A stretch of 64,000 bases of DNA from Acidobacteriota bacterium (GCA_021780315.1 JAJXYY010000041.1:248001-312000), one strand, 5' to 3'. Shown: positions 18,514-26,386, counted from the first letter of the stretch. Notes: generated by a model not told the origin, from the sequence alone. Made by a program: numbers and translations.

Positions 18514-20052
18514 TTATGGTTGTTTGACGATCTTCGCCCGCTCTGCGGCTGCATCTGTAACGCGCCCTTGAGCGTCATAACTTTTTGCCAGTCCGGCGTG
18601 TGCCTCGTTGAACTGTGGGTCGTAGGTCAGCGCTTCCTGAAACTGTACGATGGCTCCCGCGATATCACCGGACTTCAGCAAGGATTCCGCCACATGCGTT
18701 GCTACCTCCGCTCGTTGGCGGTTCATATTGCCTCGCATGAGTTCGGCTGCCTGGCGGCGTTCGGCTACGGCCTGAGCGGTTTTTTTCTCTTTCACGTATA
18801 CGGCGGCCAAGGTGAGGTGTGGGTCCGACTGGTCGGGTAACAAGGCGATCGCTCTGGTCAGAGCATCCTCCGCCTCGGGTAGTTGATCGAGCTTGTTGTA
18901 GACGCTGCCGAGTGTTGCCCAGGCATCGCCGTTCTGCGGTCGCATGGTCAAGGAGGTTCTGAGCTCACGGGCTGCCTCCTCGTAGCGCCCGACCTGCATG
19001 TAGAGCATCCCCAAGACGAGGGGCGCTTCGGGAGCTTTTGCGTCGAGCCGCTCGGCCTGCTCGAGTTCAGGAATCGCACGTGCGCCGTCGTCCTGCATTT
19101 TGTAGGCGAGTCCCAGATCGTAGTGGACCTGCGGCGAGTCTGGTGCCAGGAGTAGTGCCGACTTGAGCGCCGTGACTGCATCGTCCAACTGGTTCAACTG
19201 CACATAAGCTGCTGCCAGGTCTTCGAGGGCAGTTGGATTCTGGGGAGCGATGGCAACCGCTTTCTGCAGGACTGGAACTGCGTCCTTGGCGCGCTGCTCC
19301 TGGGTCAATGCCATACCCATGTTGGTCAGGACGTCTGCGTTTTTTGGTTGAGCCTGTAGAACCTTCTGGAACAGCGTAACCGCCTCCAGGACACGATCAG
19401 TGCGTTGATATGCCAGCGCCAATCGATACATGGCTGCGACACTTGCAGGATGACGCACCAGCAGCTTCTGCAGAACCTTGATTGCCTGGGCGTCGTCGCC
19501 GGCAGCTTCCAGTGAGACAGCGTACTGGAGGGCAATCTGCTCACTACTGGGGTCGAGCGCAGTGGCCCGCGCCAGTTCATCTAACGCGCCGGACTCACCC
19601 TGCGCCTGCATGGCCAAGCCCATCCGCAGATGCAAGGCAGCACTCTGCGGTGTTATCTGCTCGGCGGCTGCGAACTGCTGCTCTGCCTGTGCCCACATCT
19701 TCTGCTGCGCATAGAGGGAGCCGAGGTAGTCGTGCAGTGTTGCATTCTTTGGAGCAGACTCGCTTGCTGCCTTCATCTTGACGGTTGCTTCTGCCACACG
19801 CCCCACGGTGGCCAGAGCAAAGCCATAGTTCTGTAGCGTGGCGGAAGGCAACGGACGATGCTGCGCGGTTGCTTGTGCTTCCAACTGCGCGTAGAGCGTC
19901 AAGGCAGTTACAAACTCCCTTTGCGCCGTTGCCTGATCCTTCCGCACCAATGCGGCTTGACCGGCACGAAAGGCTCCGTCGGCTGTTTGCTGGGCTGCTG
20001 CGAAGGCACTCCATAGAATGAAGACAAGCAGCAACTGTGTCCTGCTGACCAA
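18514..20052 (-). CDS. Secreted TPR protein
   Basis: The product consists almost entirely of tetratricopeptide repeats (about 12) after a signal peptide, MVSRTQLLLVFILWSAF with a predicted cleavage near AAA-QQT. The start is TTG at 20052, supported by AAGGA at 20058-20062 (minus strand) with a 5-nt spacer. The open frame extends to ATG 20196 but that would add an unlikely N-terminus before the signal peptide. About 512 residues. TPR units such as NYGFALATVGRVAEATVKMK and TNMGMALTQEQRAKDAVPVL are regular. It is 113 nt upstream of the cytochrome gene on the same strand and probably a partner scaffold in the same exported system. Confidence 0.82.
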   Translation of the reverse strand: MVSRTQLLLVFILWSAFAAAQQTADGAFRAGQAALVRKDQATAQREFVTALTLYAQLEAQATAQHRPLPSATLQNYGFALATVGRVAEATVKMKAASESAPKNATLHDYLGSLYAQQKMWAQAEQQFAAAEQITPQSAALHLRMGLAMQAQGESGALDELARATALDPSSEQIALQYAVSLEAAGDDAQAIKVLQKLLVRHPASVAAMYRLALAYQRTDRVLEAVTLFQKVLQAQPKNADVLTNMGMALTQEQRAKDAVPVLQKAVAIAPQNPTALEDLAAAYVQLNQLDDAVTALKSALLLAPDSPQVHYDLGLAYKMQDDGARAIPELEQAERLDAKAPEAPLVLGMLYMQVGRYEEAARELRTSLTMRPQNGDAWATLGSVYNKLDQLPEAEDALTRAIALLPDQSDPHLTLAAVYVKEKKTAQAVAERRQAAELMRGNMNRQRAEVATHVAESLLKSGDIAGAIVQFQEALTYDPQFNEAHAGLAKSYDAQGRVTDAAAERAKIVKQP

Positions 20053-20323
20053 CGATGTCCTTACGCCGTACGCTCTGTTCTCGATCTGCACCGACGATGC
20101 TCCCCCGCACCAAACGATAGCATCCGGGGATGATTCTTTAGAAGGACACAGCATTACGGCTCCGCCCGCAGCTAAGTCAGGCTGCTTCGTGGACACGCCT
20201 TCCGCCTTTGATCGGAGCCACGGTTCGGAGTTTTGAAGGTTTGCGGGGGGCTGTTCCTGCAGTAGCTCTCGTCACCACCTTGTGGTGTGCCAACGCAGTG
20301 TGATTTTGGGGAGTGGGGGGAAG

Positions 20324-20359
20324 CAGTAGAGCCATCCTGGTGATGGGATGGCTCTACTG
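20324..20359. terminator. Perfect 14-bp hairpin with 8-nt loop and T tract on the plus side
   Basis: CAGTAGAGCCATCC pairs with GGATGGCTCTACTG across an 8-nt loop, followed on the plus strand by TTTT at 20360-20363. Neighbouring genes both run on the minus strand, where the tail is C-rich, so it is only a partial fit to an intrinsic terminator for the anti-sigma gene ending at 20399. It may stop antisense transcription or act as an RNA-stability element between the sigma operon and the exported-protein operon. Confidence 0.45.
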
Positions 20360-20398
20360 TTTTGTGTTCGTGGTTACAAGGTCGTCAGGCTGGCGGGT

Positions 20399-21253
20399 TC
20401 AGGCGCCGACCATGACGATGGGCAGGGTTGGAGTTTGTGAGCCGCCATTGTCTTCGATGGTGATTCCGAAGGCCTTGGCTTCGACTCCCTTGGGGAGTGA
20501 TGGCATGACGATGCTGGCGTTGCCATGGTCGTCCGGCTTGAAGGTGCCAGCGGCGATGGGGTCGCGTCCGTCTGCCGGGATGAGCCATAGCTCGTAGACT
20601 TTGTAGGGCTGGAGCGGCTCCATGTTACTGGCGATGAAGATCAGGGAACCTTTGTCCGGAACATAGGTGACCCGGCCCTGCGGAACGGGCGTGGTTTGGG
20701 ACTTGTTGAGGGTGACGCGCATGGCCGAGGCGTCGTTGAGGGTATCCATCAACTGGCGCGCGGCGGTAGCATCTGCCGTAAGGGTCGCCATCTGATTGGC
20801 TTGTGTGCCGACGGTGACGCGCAAGGCGTCCCGCTCGCGATAGAGTTGCCCTGCGGTGAGTGCGAAACCTGCAGCGATGGCCCATCCCGCCCAGGGAAGC
20901 GCTCTGGCGACGAAGCTCTTTTGCGGTAGATCTTCTTCGTCGAAGATGGTGGGCTGGAAGAGGGTGGTCTCGGAGTAGACGGGACGCTGTGCCGAGGCGG
21001 ACCGATCGACGGGGACGATTTTTTTCTCTCTCGCTACCTGCTTGAGCAAGCGCTCGCGGGCGAGCGCGGGAGGCGAGTGGAGGTCGACGGTGTGCGCGTA
21101 GACGGCGAGGTCGCCCTGAATGGCGGCGAGTTCCTTGTGGCAGTCGGCACATTGATCGACATGGAGAGCGATGGCTGCGGCTTCCTCGTTGGAGAGTAGC
21201 TGCATGGCAAACAAAGCCAGATCTTCCTGATCGAAGTGTTGGGTCATATTCAT
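20399..21253 (-). CDS. Anti-sigma factor (RskA/ZAS type)
   Basis: The 284-residue protein has an N-terminal zinc-binding anti-sigma motif (ALHVDQCADCHKEL, giving the HxxxCxxC site), one membrane segment near residues 120-140 (ALPWAGWAIAAGFALTAGQ) and a C-terminal extracytoplasmic RskA-like domain. Conserved RskA elements include KVYELWLIPADGRDPIAAGT and EPLQPYKVYE. It should hold the adjacent ECF sigma factor inactive until regulated proteolysis. It overlaps the sigma gene stop by 4 nt at 21250-21253, showing coupled translation. A coiled-coil linker lies around residues 145-175. Confidence 0.9.
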   Translation of the reverse strand: MNMTQHFDQEDLALFAMQLLSNEEAAAIALHVDQCADCHKELAAIQGDLAVYAHTVDLHSPPALARERLLKQVAREKKIVPVDRSASAQRPVYSETTLFQPTIFDEEDLPQKSFVARALPWAGWAIAAGFALTAGQLYRERDALRVTVGTQANQMATLTADATAARQLMDTLNDASAMRVTLNKSQTTPVPQGRVTYVPDKGSLIFIASNMEPLQPYKVYELWLIPADGRDPIAAGTFKPDDHGNASIVMPSLPKGVEAKAFGITIEDNGGSQTPTLPIVMVGA

Positions 21254-21816
21254 GCTTTGAATGCCTTTCTCAACGACGTAAGCGCGCTGCGAATTCTGGT
21301 CTTGACGGTGCCGAGCGGGTCTCCTGTCATCTCGGCGATCTCGGAGTGGGTGAGGCCATCGAAGAAGGCCATTTCGAGGGTCTTTCGCTGCTCGGTGGGC
21401 AGGAGGTGAATGACGGTTCGTGCCTTCTCCATGAGGCTGTTGCGCTCGGCCTCGTTCGCGAGGTTGTAGGGTGAGGCAAGGGCCATGTCGTCCACCTGTT
21501 CGGATGGGCGTTTGCGGCGGAGGGCATCAATGGAGCGGTTTCTGGCAACGACTGCGAGCCAGCCGCCGAGGGTTCCGCGGGTGGCGATGAAGCTGTCGGG
21601 ATTGCGCCAAACCTGCATAAAAATTTCCTGAAGTACATCTTCAGCCGAGGCCGGATCCCGCAGGACACGCAACGCGACGGAATAAACGACTTTCGAGTAG
21701 CGGTCAAACAGGGAGGCCATCGCATATTCGTCGCCTTTTTGCACCAGCAAAAGCAAGGCGGCATCATCCTGCGATGACAGCGGTGGAGCGTTAATCGCTC
21801 CAGTCTCTCTATACAT
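21250..21816 (-). CDS. ECF RNA polymerase sigma factor (SigK/RpoE-like)
   Basis: A 188-residue extracytoplasmic-function sigma factor with region 2 (SLFDRYSKVVYSVALRVLRD and ARNRSIDALRRKRPSEQ) and region 4 (TLEMAFFDGLTHSEIAEMTG, the -35 recognition helix-turn-helix). It is the partner of the downstream RskA-type anti-sigma factor. Such pairs respond to envelope or redox stress. The start is taken as the first ATG (MYRETGAINAP), just after the upstream intergenic region. The target regulon is unknown; the exported heme/TPR operon lies directly downstream and is an attractive candidate. Confidence 0.92.
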   Translation of the reverse strand: MYRETGAINAPPLSSQDDAALLLLVQKGDEYAMASLFDRYSKVVYSVALRVLRDPASAEDVLQEIFMQVWRNPDSFIATRGTLGGWLAVVARNRSIDALRRKRPSEQVDDMALASPYNLANEAERNSLMEKARTVIHLLPTEQRKTLEMAFFDGLTHSEIAEMTGDPLGTVKTRIRSALTSLRKAFKA

Positions 21817-22026
21817 ATAAACGCACCTGAACCCAGAGTAGATTGCTGACCGAAGCAGCGAATTTTGTCAGTCGGTCAGCCCGTGCCCACGAACGGCAAG
21901 TCGCTGACCGAAATTACTCTACCTTATGAGACTTTACTTCAAAAGCATAGGTTGCAGCGGTGGTGCATGGGAGTTCCCGCGGCATGTAGTCTGGGAAGTG
22001 ACGATGAGAGTGATGGGCGACTACCG
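21817..22026. promoter_or_regulatory. Intergenic between ECF sigma and tlyA with repeated GCTGACCG
   Basis: The 8-mer GCTGACCG occurs at 21845 and 21903 in direct orientation and at 21873-21880 inverted (CGGTCAGC), spaced about 28-30 nt. These lie just upstream of the minus-strand sigma gene. Whether they are regulator or ECF-promoter half-sites is unknown. The remainder, up to the tlyA start, shows nothing recognisable. Confidence 0.35.
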
Positions 22027-22842
22027 ATGAAGATACGTTTAGATAAGGTGTTGGTGGATCTGGGGCATGCGGCATCGCGAGAGCGGGCGCAGGCACTGAT
22101 ACTTGCGGGACGAGTGCTGGTGAATGAGCAGCGGGTGGACAAGCCGGGGACAGCGGTAGCGGAAGATTGTGTGATCCGCATGCTGGGCTCGGATCTGAAG
22201 TATGTGAGCCGTGGCGGGCTGAAGCTGGAGCGGGCGTTGGAACATTGGAAGATCAACTTGCGTGGTGTGATGTGTGTTGATGTGGGAGCGTCGACGGGTG
22301 GGTTTACAGATTGCATGTTGCAGGAGGGGGCCGCTGGTGTGTTGGCGGTGGATACCGGTTACGGTCAGATCGCACAGAAGCTGCGGGACGACGCACGGGT
22401 GACGCTGCGGGAGCGCACCAATGCGCGGCTGTTGACGGCTGGGGAGTTGCTGGTGCCGGGCGCGGCGATACCAAGATTTGTGGCGATGGACGTATCGTTT
22501 ATTTCGGCGACGCTGGTGCTGCCGGCGGTGCTGGATGCGTTGTCGCTGCCGCTGGAGGAGGGCTGGCGAGGGAGTGCTGTGATCCTGGTGAAACCACAGT
22601 TTGAAGCTGGACGACTTCACGTTGGCAAGGGTGGGATCGTACGAGATCCTGAGGCCCGGACGATGGCAATTGAGCGGGTAAGTGCTTGTGTGGCGGAGCA
22701 GGGCGGCGAGGGGATCGACCTGATCGATTCTCCGATACGGGGTATGGAAGGGAATCACGAGTATTTGCTGTATGCGCGGTTCGATGGCAGCGCAAAAGCG
22801 GATATGTTGACGTCGCGAAGTGTCGAAGAGCCATTACACTAG
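22027..22842 (+). CDS. tlyA: TlyA-family rRNA methyltransferase / S4-FtsJ domain protein
   Basis: The 271-residue protein has an N-terminal S4 RNA-binding domain (residues 1-55, KIRLDKVLVDLGHAASRERA) and a FtsJ-type Rossmann methyltransferase domain with motif I MCVDVGASTGGFTDCM. Later motifs FVAMDVSFISATLV and AVILVKPQFEAGR complete the fold. TlyA homologues 2'-O-methylate rRNA; in mycobacteria this is 23S/16S ribose methylation at the subunit interface. The start is ATG 22027, the first before the S4 domain; the frame is open to 21865. The nadK gene follows after only 6 nt. Confidence 0.92.
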   Translation: MKIRLDKVLVDLGHAASRERAQALILAGRVLVNEQRVDKPGTAVAEDCVIRMLGSDLKYVSRGGLKLERALEHWKINLRGVMCVDVGASTGGFTDCMLQEGAAGVLAVDTGYGQIAQKLRDDARVTLRERTNARLLTAGELLVPGAAIPRFVAMDVSFISATLVLPAVLDALSLPLEEGWRGSAVILVKPQFEAGRLHVGKGGIVRDPEARTMAIERVSACVAEQGGEGIDLIDSPIRGMEGNHEYLLYARFDGSAKADMLTSRSVEEPLH

Positions 22843-22848
22843 ACAGAA

Positions 22849-23706
22849 ATGTTATTAGCCGCCATTATCTCCAAGCCGCAGAAGCCGGAACTTGCGGTGA
22901 TTCTGCGTGACTTGTTCGCGTGGTTGGAAGTGCATGATTACGGCTATATTCTTGATCCGGTGAGCGCTGCGTATGTTGATTCCGCGGCGGGGATTGAGCG
23001 CGGGGAACTGGCGGATCATGAGCCTAACCTGGTGATTGTGCTGGGGGGGGATGGGACTCTGCTGTCGGCGGCGCGGGTGTTTGCGCGGACGACGACGCCT
23101 ATTCTGAGTGTGAATCTGGGATCTCTGGGGTTTTTGACGGAGATTCCGCTGTCTGATCTGTATGGGACTCTGCAGGCGTGGTGCGATCACTCCGCGAGCA
23201 TTGATACGCGGGCGATGATGCATGCGGAGTTGTCGCGGGATGGGGTGGTGTTGCAGGAGTGGGATGTGCTGAATGACGTGGTGATCGCGAAGGGAACGAT
23301 TGCGCGGATGGCCGACTTTACGGTGGAGATTGACGCGCAACTGGTGGCTACGTTTCGTGCGGACGGGATCATTGTGGCTACGCCTACGGGATCGACGGCG
23401 TACAATCTGGCGGCGAATGGACCGATTGTGATGCCTAATGTTGCGGCTACGGTGGTGACGCCTATCTGCCCGCATCTATTGACGTTACGGCCGATTGTGG
23501 TGCCGTCGAGTTCGACGGTTTGTGTGCATGTGGTGGGGGTTCCGAACGAGACGTATCTGACGGTGGATGGTCAGGAAGCGGTGGAGTTGCGGCTGGGGGA
23601 TAGTGTTCAGTGCCATCAGTCGGAGTACAGTGTGCGGTTGCTGCGGCACCAGCCGAATGGGCTGTTTAATGTGTTGCGGTCGAAGTTGAAGTGGGGTGAG
23701 CGGTAG
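22849..23706 (+). CDS. nadK: NAD kinase
   Basis: Phosphorylates NAD to NADP. The 285-residue product contains the diagnostic GGDGT motif at residues 66-70, the NLGSLGFLTE stretch at 89-98 and the TPTGSTAYNL region, all in the catalytic cleft. Length is normal for the bacterial family. It starts 6 nt after the stop of the tlyA-like gene, the neighbour arrangement seen in many bacteria (tlyA-nadK, sometimes with recN). Confidence 0.96.
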   Translation: MLLAAIISKPQKPELAVILRDLFAWLEVHDYGYILDPVSAAYVDSAAGIERGELADHEPNLVIVLGGDGTLLSAARVFARTTTPILSVNLGSLGFLTEIPLSDLYGTLQAWCDHSASIDTRAMMHAELSRDGVVLQEWDVLNDVVIAKGTIARMADFTVEIDAQLVATFRADGIIVATPTGSTAYNLAANGPIVMPNVAATVVTPICPHLLTLRPIVVPSSSTVCVHVVGVPNETYLTVDGQEAVELRLGDSVQCHQSEYSVRLLRHQPNGLFNVLRSKLKWGER

Positions 23707-23771
23707 TTTTTGGGTGGTATTTTGCTTACATTTTGTGGGGAAATGGGTGGTGGATGTGGTGTGGGGATTTG

Positions 23772-24521
23772 CTAACGTTTGAGGGTGACTACGGGGCCGC
23801 CTACGGGGTGGCAGAAGACCTTTCCGTGGCTGAGGGCGATGCGTCGCTGGGCGAGGCCGGCCATCTCGGGGTCGTGGGTGACCATGACGATGGTGTTGCC
23901 GTTGCGGTGGAGGTCCTGGAGGAGGTCGGCGACGATCTTCTGGTTGGCGGCGTCGAGGTTTCCGGTGGGTTCGTCGGCGAGGAGGATGGGCGGGTTGTTG
24001 ATGAGGGCGCGAGCGATGCAGACGCGCTGCTGCTCTCCGCCGGAGAGTTCGCTGGGGAGGTGGCTGGCGCGATCACCGAGGCCTACGCGGGTGAGAGCCT
24101 GGCGGGCTTCGGCTTCGTCGGTCATGGAGTGGAAGTACTGGGCGAGCATGACGTTTTCGAGCGCGGAGAGGTAGGGGATAAGGTGGAACTGCTGGAAGAT
24201 GAAGCCGATCTTGTCGGCGCGGAAGCGGTCGAGTTCGGTGGGGGACATGGCGGCGACGTCGTGGCCGTCGATTTTGAGGGTTCCGGCGGTGGGGCGGTCG
24301 AGGCAGCCGAGCATGTTGACGAGGGTGGATTTTCCGGAGCCTGAGGGGCCGGTGATGGCGACCCACTCGCCGGCGACGATGGAGAAGGTGGCGTCGTCGA
24401 GGGCGCGGACGGTGGTGCCGTGTCCTGGGTACTCGCGGGAGACGTGGGTGAGGGCGATGACGGCGCACTCGGCGCGGGTCTGGCTGGCGTTGAGTGTGGT
24501 GACAAGTTCGACGTTATTCAC
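23772..24521 (-). CDS. ABC transporter ATP-binding protein (LolD/MacB type)
   Basis: A 249-residue ATPase with Walker A GPSGSGKSTL, signature LSGGEQQRVCIARA and Walker B ILLADEPTGNLD. Its closest relatives are LolD/MacB/FtsE-type ATPases, which pair with FtsX-like permeases. The start is GTG at 24521 with a very strong GGGAGAGGGG upstream; the frame reads on to 24671, but that would span the leader hairpin. The obvious partners are the two FtsX-type permeases at 27.5-29.9 kb, separated here by two other genes and repeats. Alternatively it serves a permease elsewhere on the chromosome. Confidence 0.85.
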   Translation of the reverse strand: MNNVELVTTLNASQTRAECAVIALTHVSREYPGHGTTVRALDDATFSIVAGEWVAITGPSGSGKSTLVNMLGCLDRPTAGTLKIDGHDVAAMSPTELDRFRADKIGFIFQQFHLIPYLSALENVMLAQYFHSMTDEAEARQALTRVGLGDRASHLPSELSGGEQQRVCIARALINNPPILLADEPTGNLDAANQKIVADLLQDLHRNGNTIVMVTHDPEMAGLAQRRIALSHGKVFCHPVGGPVVTLKR

Positions 24522-24540
24522 GGTATCCCCCTCTCCCTGC

Positions 24541-24584
24541 TTTATGGTGCAAAGTCTTCGAAACAGAGACTTTAGGCTTGGACT
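24541..24584 (-). promoter_or_regulatory. 44-nt conserved leader hairpin, copy 1 (upstream of ABC ATPase)
   Basis: On the minus strand the core AAAGTCT pairs with AGACTTT (stem 7 bp, loop about 8 nt ending TTCGA). It is flanked by AGTCCAA on the 5' side and GCACCATAAA on the 3' side. The motif ends 20 nt before the GTG start, just ahead of the purine-rich ribosome binding site. A second copy with the same length and 38 of 44 identical positions lies before the GH28 gene at 61170-61213. Position and conservation suggest a shared 5' untranslated element. Confidence 0.6.
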
Positions 24585-24614
24585 TGTGTGCGGCTTGAAG
24601 GTGTCCAATGAAAA

Positions 24615-24633
24615 AGCCCGGCTGGGCCGGGCT
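24615..24633 (-). terminator. Intrinsic-terminator-like hairpin in leader of the ABC ATPase gene
   Basis: On the minus strand AGCCCGGC-CCA-GCCGGGCT is followed by TTTTTC, a textbook intrinsic terminator. There is no minus-strand gene immediately upstream for it to end; it sits about 95 nt before the ATPase start. It could act as an attenuator or stop a short upstream RNA. Confidence 0.6.
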
Positions 24634-24861
24634 GCCTTTGATCTCTGGACTAATTGTATCAGCGGCGTCAAGGGTGGGATGGTTGGGTCTGGGGCGGTTT
24701 CTTGAATGACAGGTGATTCAAGAGTTCAAGATCGATACCGACAAGCCGACTTCTCATTACCGATCCGCATGGCTCTGATAGCCTGTGTACGCGTTTCCAC
24801 AAACTTCTAGCTTCGGTACATATACCGACACTTGGCTTCGAACCATCGGAGTGCTCCACAC

Positions 24862-25530
24862 ATGGCTCACAGCGATTTCTCTATTTCGATCTCAGCAGCA
24901 GCGGTGGACGTTAGCTATACGCCGTCTGAGAGCGAACCTCGCGGAAAGCTCTTTGGCTTCATCTTCATCGTCGTCACCCTAGTTGCCCTTGCGAGTGCTC
25001 TGCTGTTCCTACCGGGTAAACATGGAAACCCTAGTATGTGGCACGACCTGAACAACGCTTCCTCCGGTTGGTCTGTGTACTTTGTCCTATCGGGTCTAGT
25101 GATTTTTATCGGGCTGTACGGATGGCAAGGTTTTCGCTATGCGAGAGCAGCTTGGGCCTCCGATGAAAAGTTCTATTGTGATCGAGAGACAATCACCATA
25201 AAGCGCATCCCTTGGCTAGACTTTTCGAATCGAGCTTGGCGCACCTACACCTATCCTCTTGAGGAAGTGAGTGCTATTCGCTTCGCAGTAATTGCTTCTG
25301 CAAAGGGACGGGCATTCTGGGGCTTGCGTTTTCGAGCTCACGGCCGCAAGTGGGCTCTTCCGGGCCTTGAAGCACCAGAAGCAAAACAGATCCTGACGGG
25401 ACTCAAAGCGTTGGGCGCAGATGTGCCCGACGATCCAAAGTTAGACAAACAGATCAAAGAAACTCTGGAAATGCGGTTCGGCGATACAAGTTGGATGGAC
25501 CGGAGCTGGATGGACTCGAACAAGCAATAA
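24862..25530 (+). CDS. Two-TM membrane protein, function unknown
   Basis: The product of about 222 residues (from ATG 24862; ATG 24832 adds ten residues) has two hydrophobic segments: GFIFIVVTLVALASALLFLP and VYFVLSGLVIFIGLYGWQG. A soluble C-terminal region follows that resembles a membrane-associated PH-like domain (bPH/YdbT style), with RETITIKRIPWLDFSNRAWR and a tryptophan-rich strand set. The C-terminus repeats SWMDRSWMDS. No specific family is recognised with confidence. It has lower GC and a different codon feel than its neighbours, which, with the adjacent repeats, hints at later acquisition. It is oriented divergently from the ABC ATPase. Confidence 0.65.
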   Translation: MAHSDFSISISAAAVDVSYTPSESEPRGKLFGFIFIVVTLVALASALLFLPGKHGNPSMWHDLNNASSGWSVYFVLSGLVIFIGLYGWQGFRYARAAWASDEKFYCDRETITIKRIPWLDFSNRAWRTYTYPLEEVSAIRFAVIASAKGRAFWGLRFRAHGRKWALPGLEAPEAKQILTGLKALGADVPDDPKLDKQIKETLEMRFGDTSWMDRSWMDSNKQ

Positions 25531-25709
25531 GGTGCTCGTTCGAGATCAGTCCTCATAAACGCGCTTGTAGTCAGTTTGAGTTTCTGACGACAAGCCGACG
25601 CTTTGCGATTACAGGTGTTGGTCGTTGAATTGAGATTCGAGAAACAGATACTGCTCTTGGTTGGATGTGTCGAGACGAGATGTCCAGGGACTCTACCGTT
25701 AGCGGCGAA

Positions 25710-25905
25710 GATTGGGGTGCCTGAGAGGTGGTCCGGGGCTAAAGCCCGGGGAGTGGATTGGGTTGATTCATGGGCTGAAGCCCCATGCTTCCACCGGTAG
25801 GGTTGTAGGTTGTGAGCCTGGTGGGAGGGTGGATGGGGGAGGAGTGCGGTCGTGCTTTGCACGATGCCCACTCATGCGATGAAACTGCATGAATGGGGCA
25901 CCCGG
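25710..25905. repeat. Long interspersed repeat, copy 1 (about 195 nt)
   Basis: Begins GATTGGGGTGCCTGAGAGG and ends GGGGCACCCGG. Contains hairpins GGGGCTAAAGCCC, a related inverted unit ATGGGGCTGAAGCCCCAT-like, and TCGTGC-TTT-GCACGA. Nearly identical to 25962-26156 apart from about ten substitutions and single-base gaps. Probably non-coding. Confidence 0.85.
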
Positions 25906-25961
25906 GGTGGTGTGGGTACTTGGAGTGCGGGGTTGGGAAGATTGATTATTCCGGGGTGATA

Positions 25962-26156
25962 GATTGGGTGCCTGAGAGGTGGTCTGGGGCTAAAGCCCTG
26001 GGAGTGGATGGGTTGATTCATGGGGCTGAAGTCCCACGCTCCCACCGGTAGGGTTGTAGGTTGTGAGCCGGGTGGGAGGGTGGATGGGGGAGGAGAGCGG
26101 TCGTGCTTTGCACGATGCCCACTCATGCGATGAAACTGCATGAATGGGGCACCCGG
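25962..26156. repeat. Long interspersed repeat, copy 2 (about 195 nt)
   Basis: Second full copy in the same orientation, about 252 nt downstream of the first, with the same sub-hairpins. Differences include CTGGGGCTAAAGCCCTGGG in place of CCGGGGCTAAAGCCCGGGG, where paired changes preserve the stem, suggesting selection for RNA or DNA structure. Confidence 0.85.
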
Positions 26157-26213
26157 CACTCGGCGCTGGCTGAGGAGAGTGGGGTCGCGGTGTCTTGGGA
26201 GGTATGGGTGGTG

Positions 26214-26286
26214 CGGGAGGAGTGCGGTCGTGCTTTGCACGATGCCCACCTTAGCGCGATGAGACTGCGCGAAGATGGGGCACCCG
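26214..26286. repeat. Short repeat unit, copy 3 (3' part of the long repeat)
   Basis: Contains only the 3' unit: GGAGTGCGGTCGTGCTTTGC followed by GCGCGATGAGACTGCGCGA and ending ATGGGGCACCCGG. The second hairpin differs from copies 1-2 by compensatory changes (GCGCGA against ATGCGA), again pointing to a structured element. Confidence 0.8.
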
Positions 26287-26386
26287 GCTAATTCGTTGGG
26301 ATAGAGAGTAGATTCAGGTTTGAAATTCAGTATGGGGGGAGTGTGCGGGTTTTATGGGCCACGTGAGTTTGATTTCTGGCGAGAAC

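Larger units (their letters stand above)
25531..26386. other. Intergenic 856 bp dominated by interspersed repeats
   Basis: No convincing gene on either strand. Most of the stretch is two copies of a 195-nt repeat and one shorter partial copy (annotated separately). The first 180 bases and the last 90 bases show nothing recognisable. Frames seen in this stretch translate the repeats only. Confidence 0.7.

Noticed and set aside
24522-24671. N-terminal extension of the ABC ATPase to ATG 24671
   Set aside because: The extra 50 codons cover the leader hairpin and a terminator-like stem, while a strong ribosome site precedes GTG 24521.
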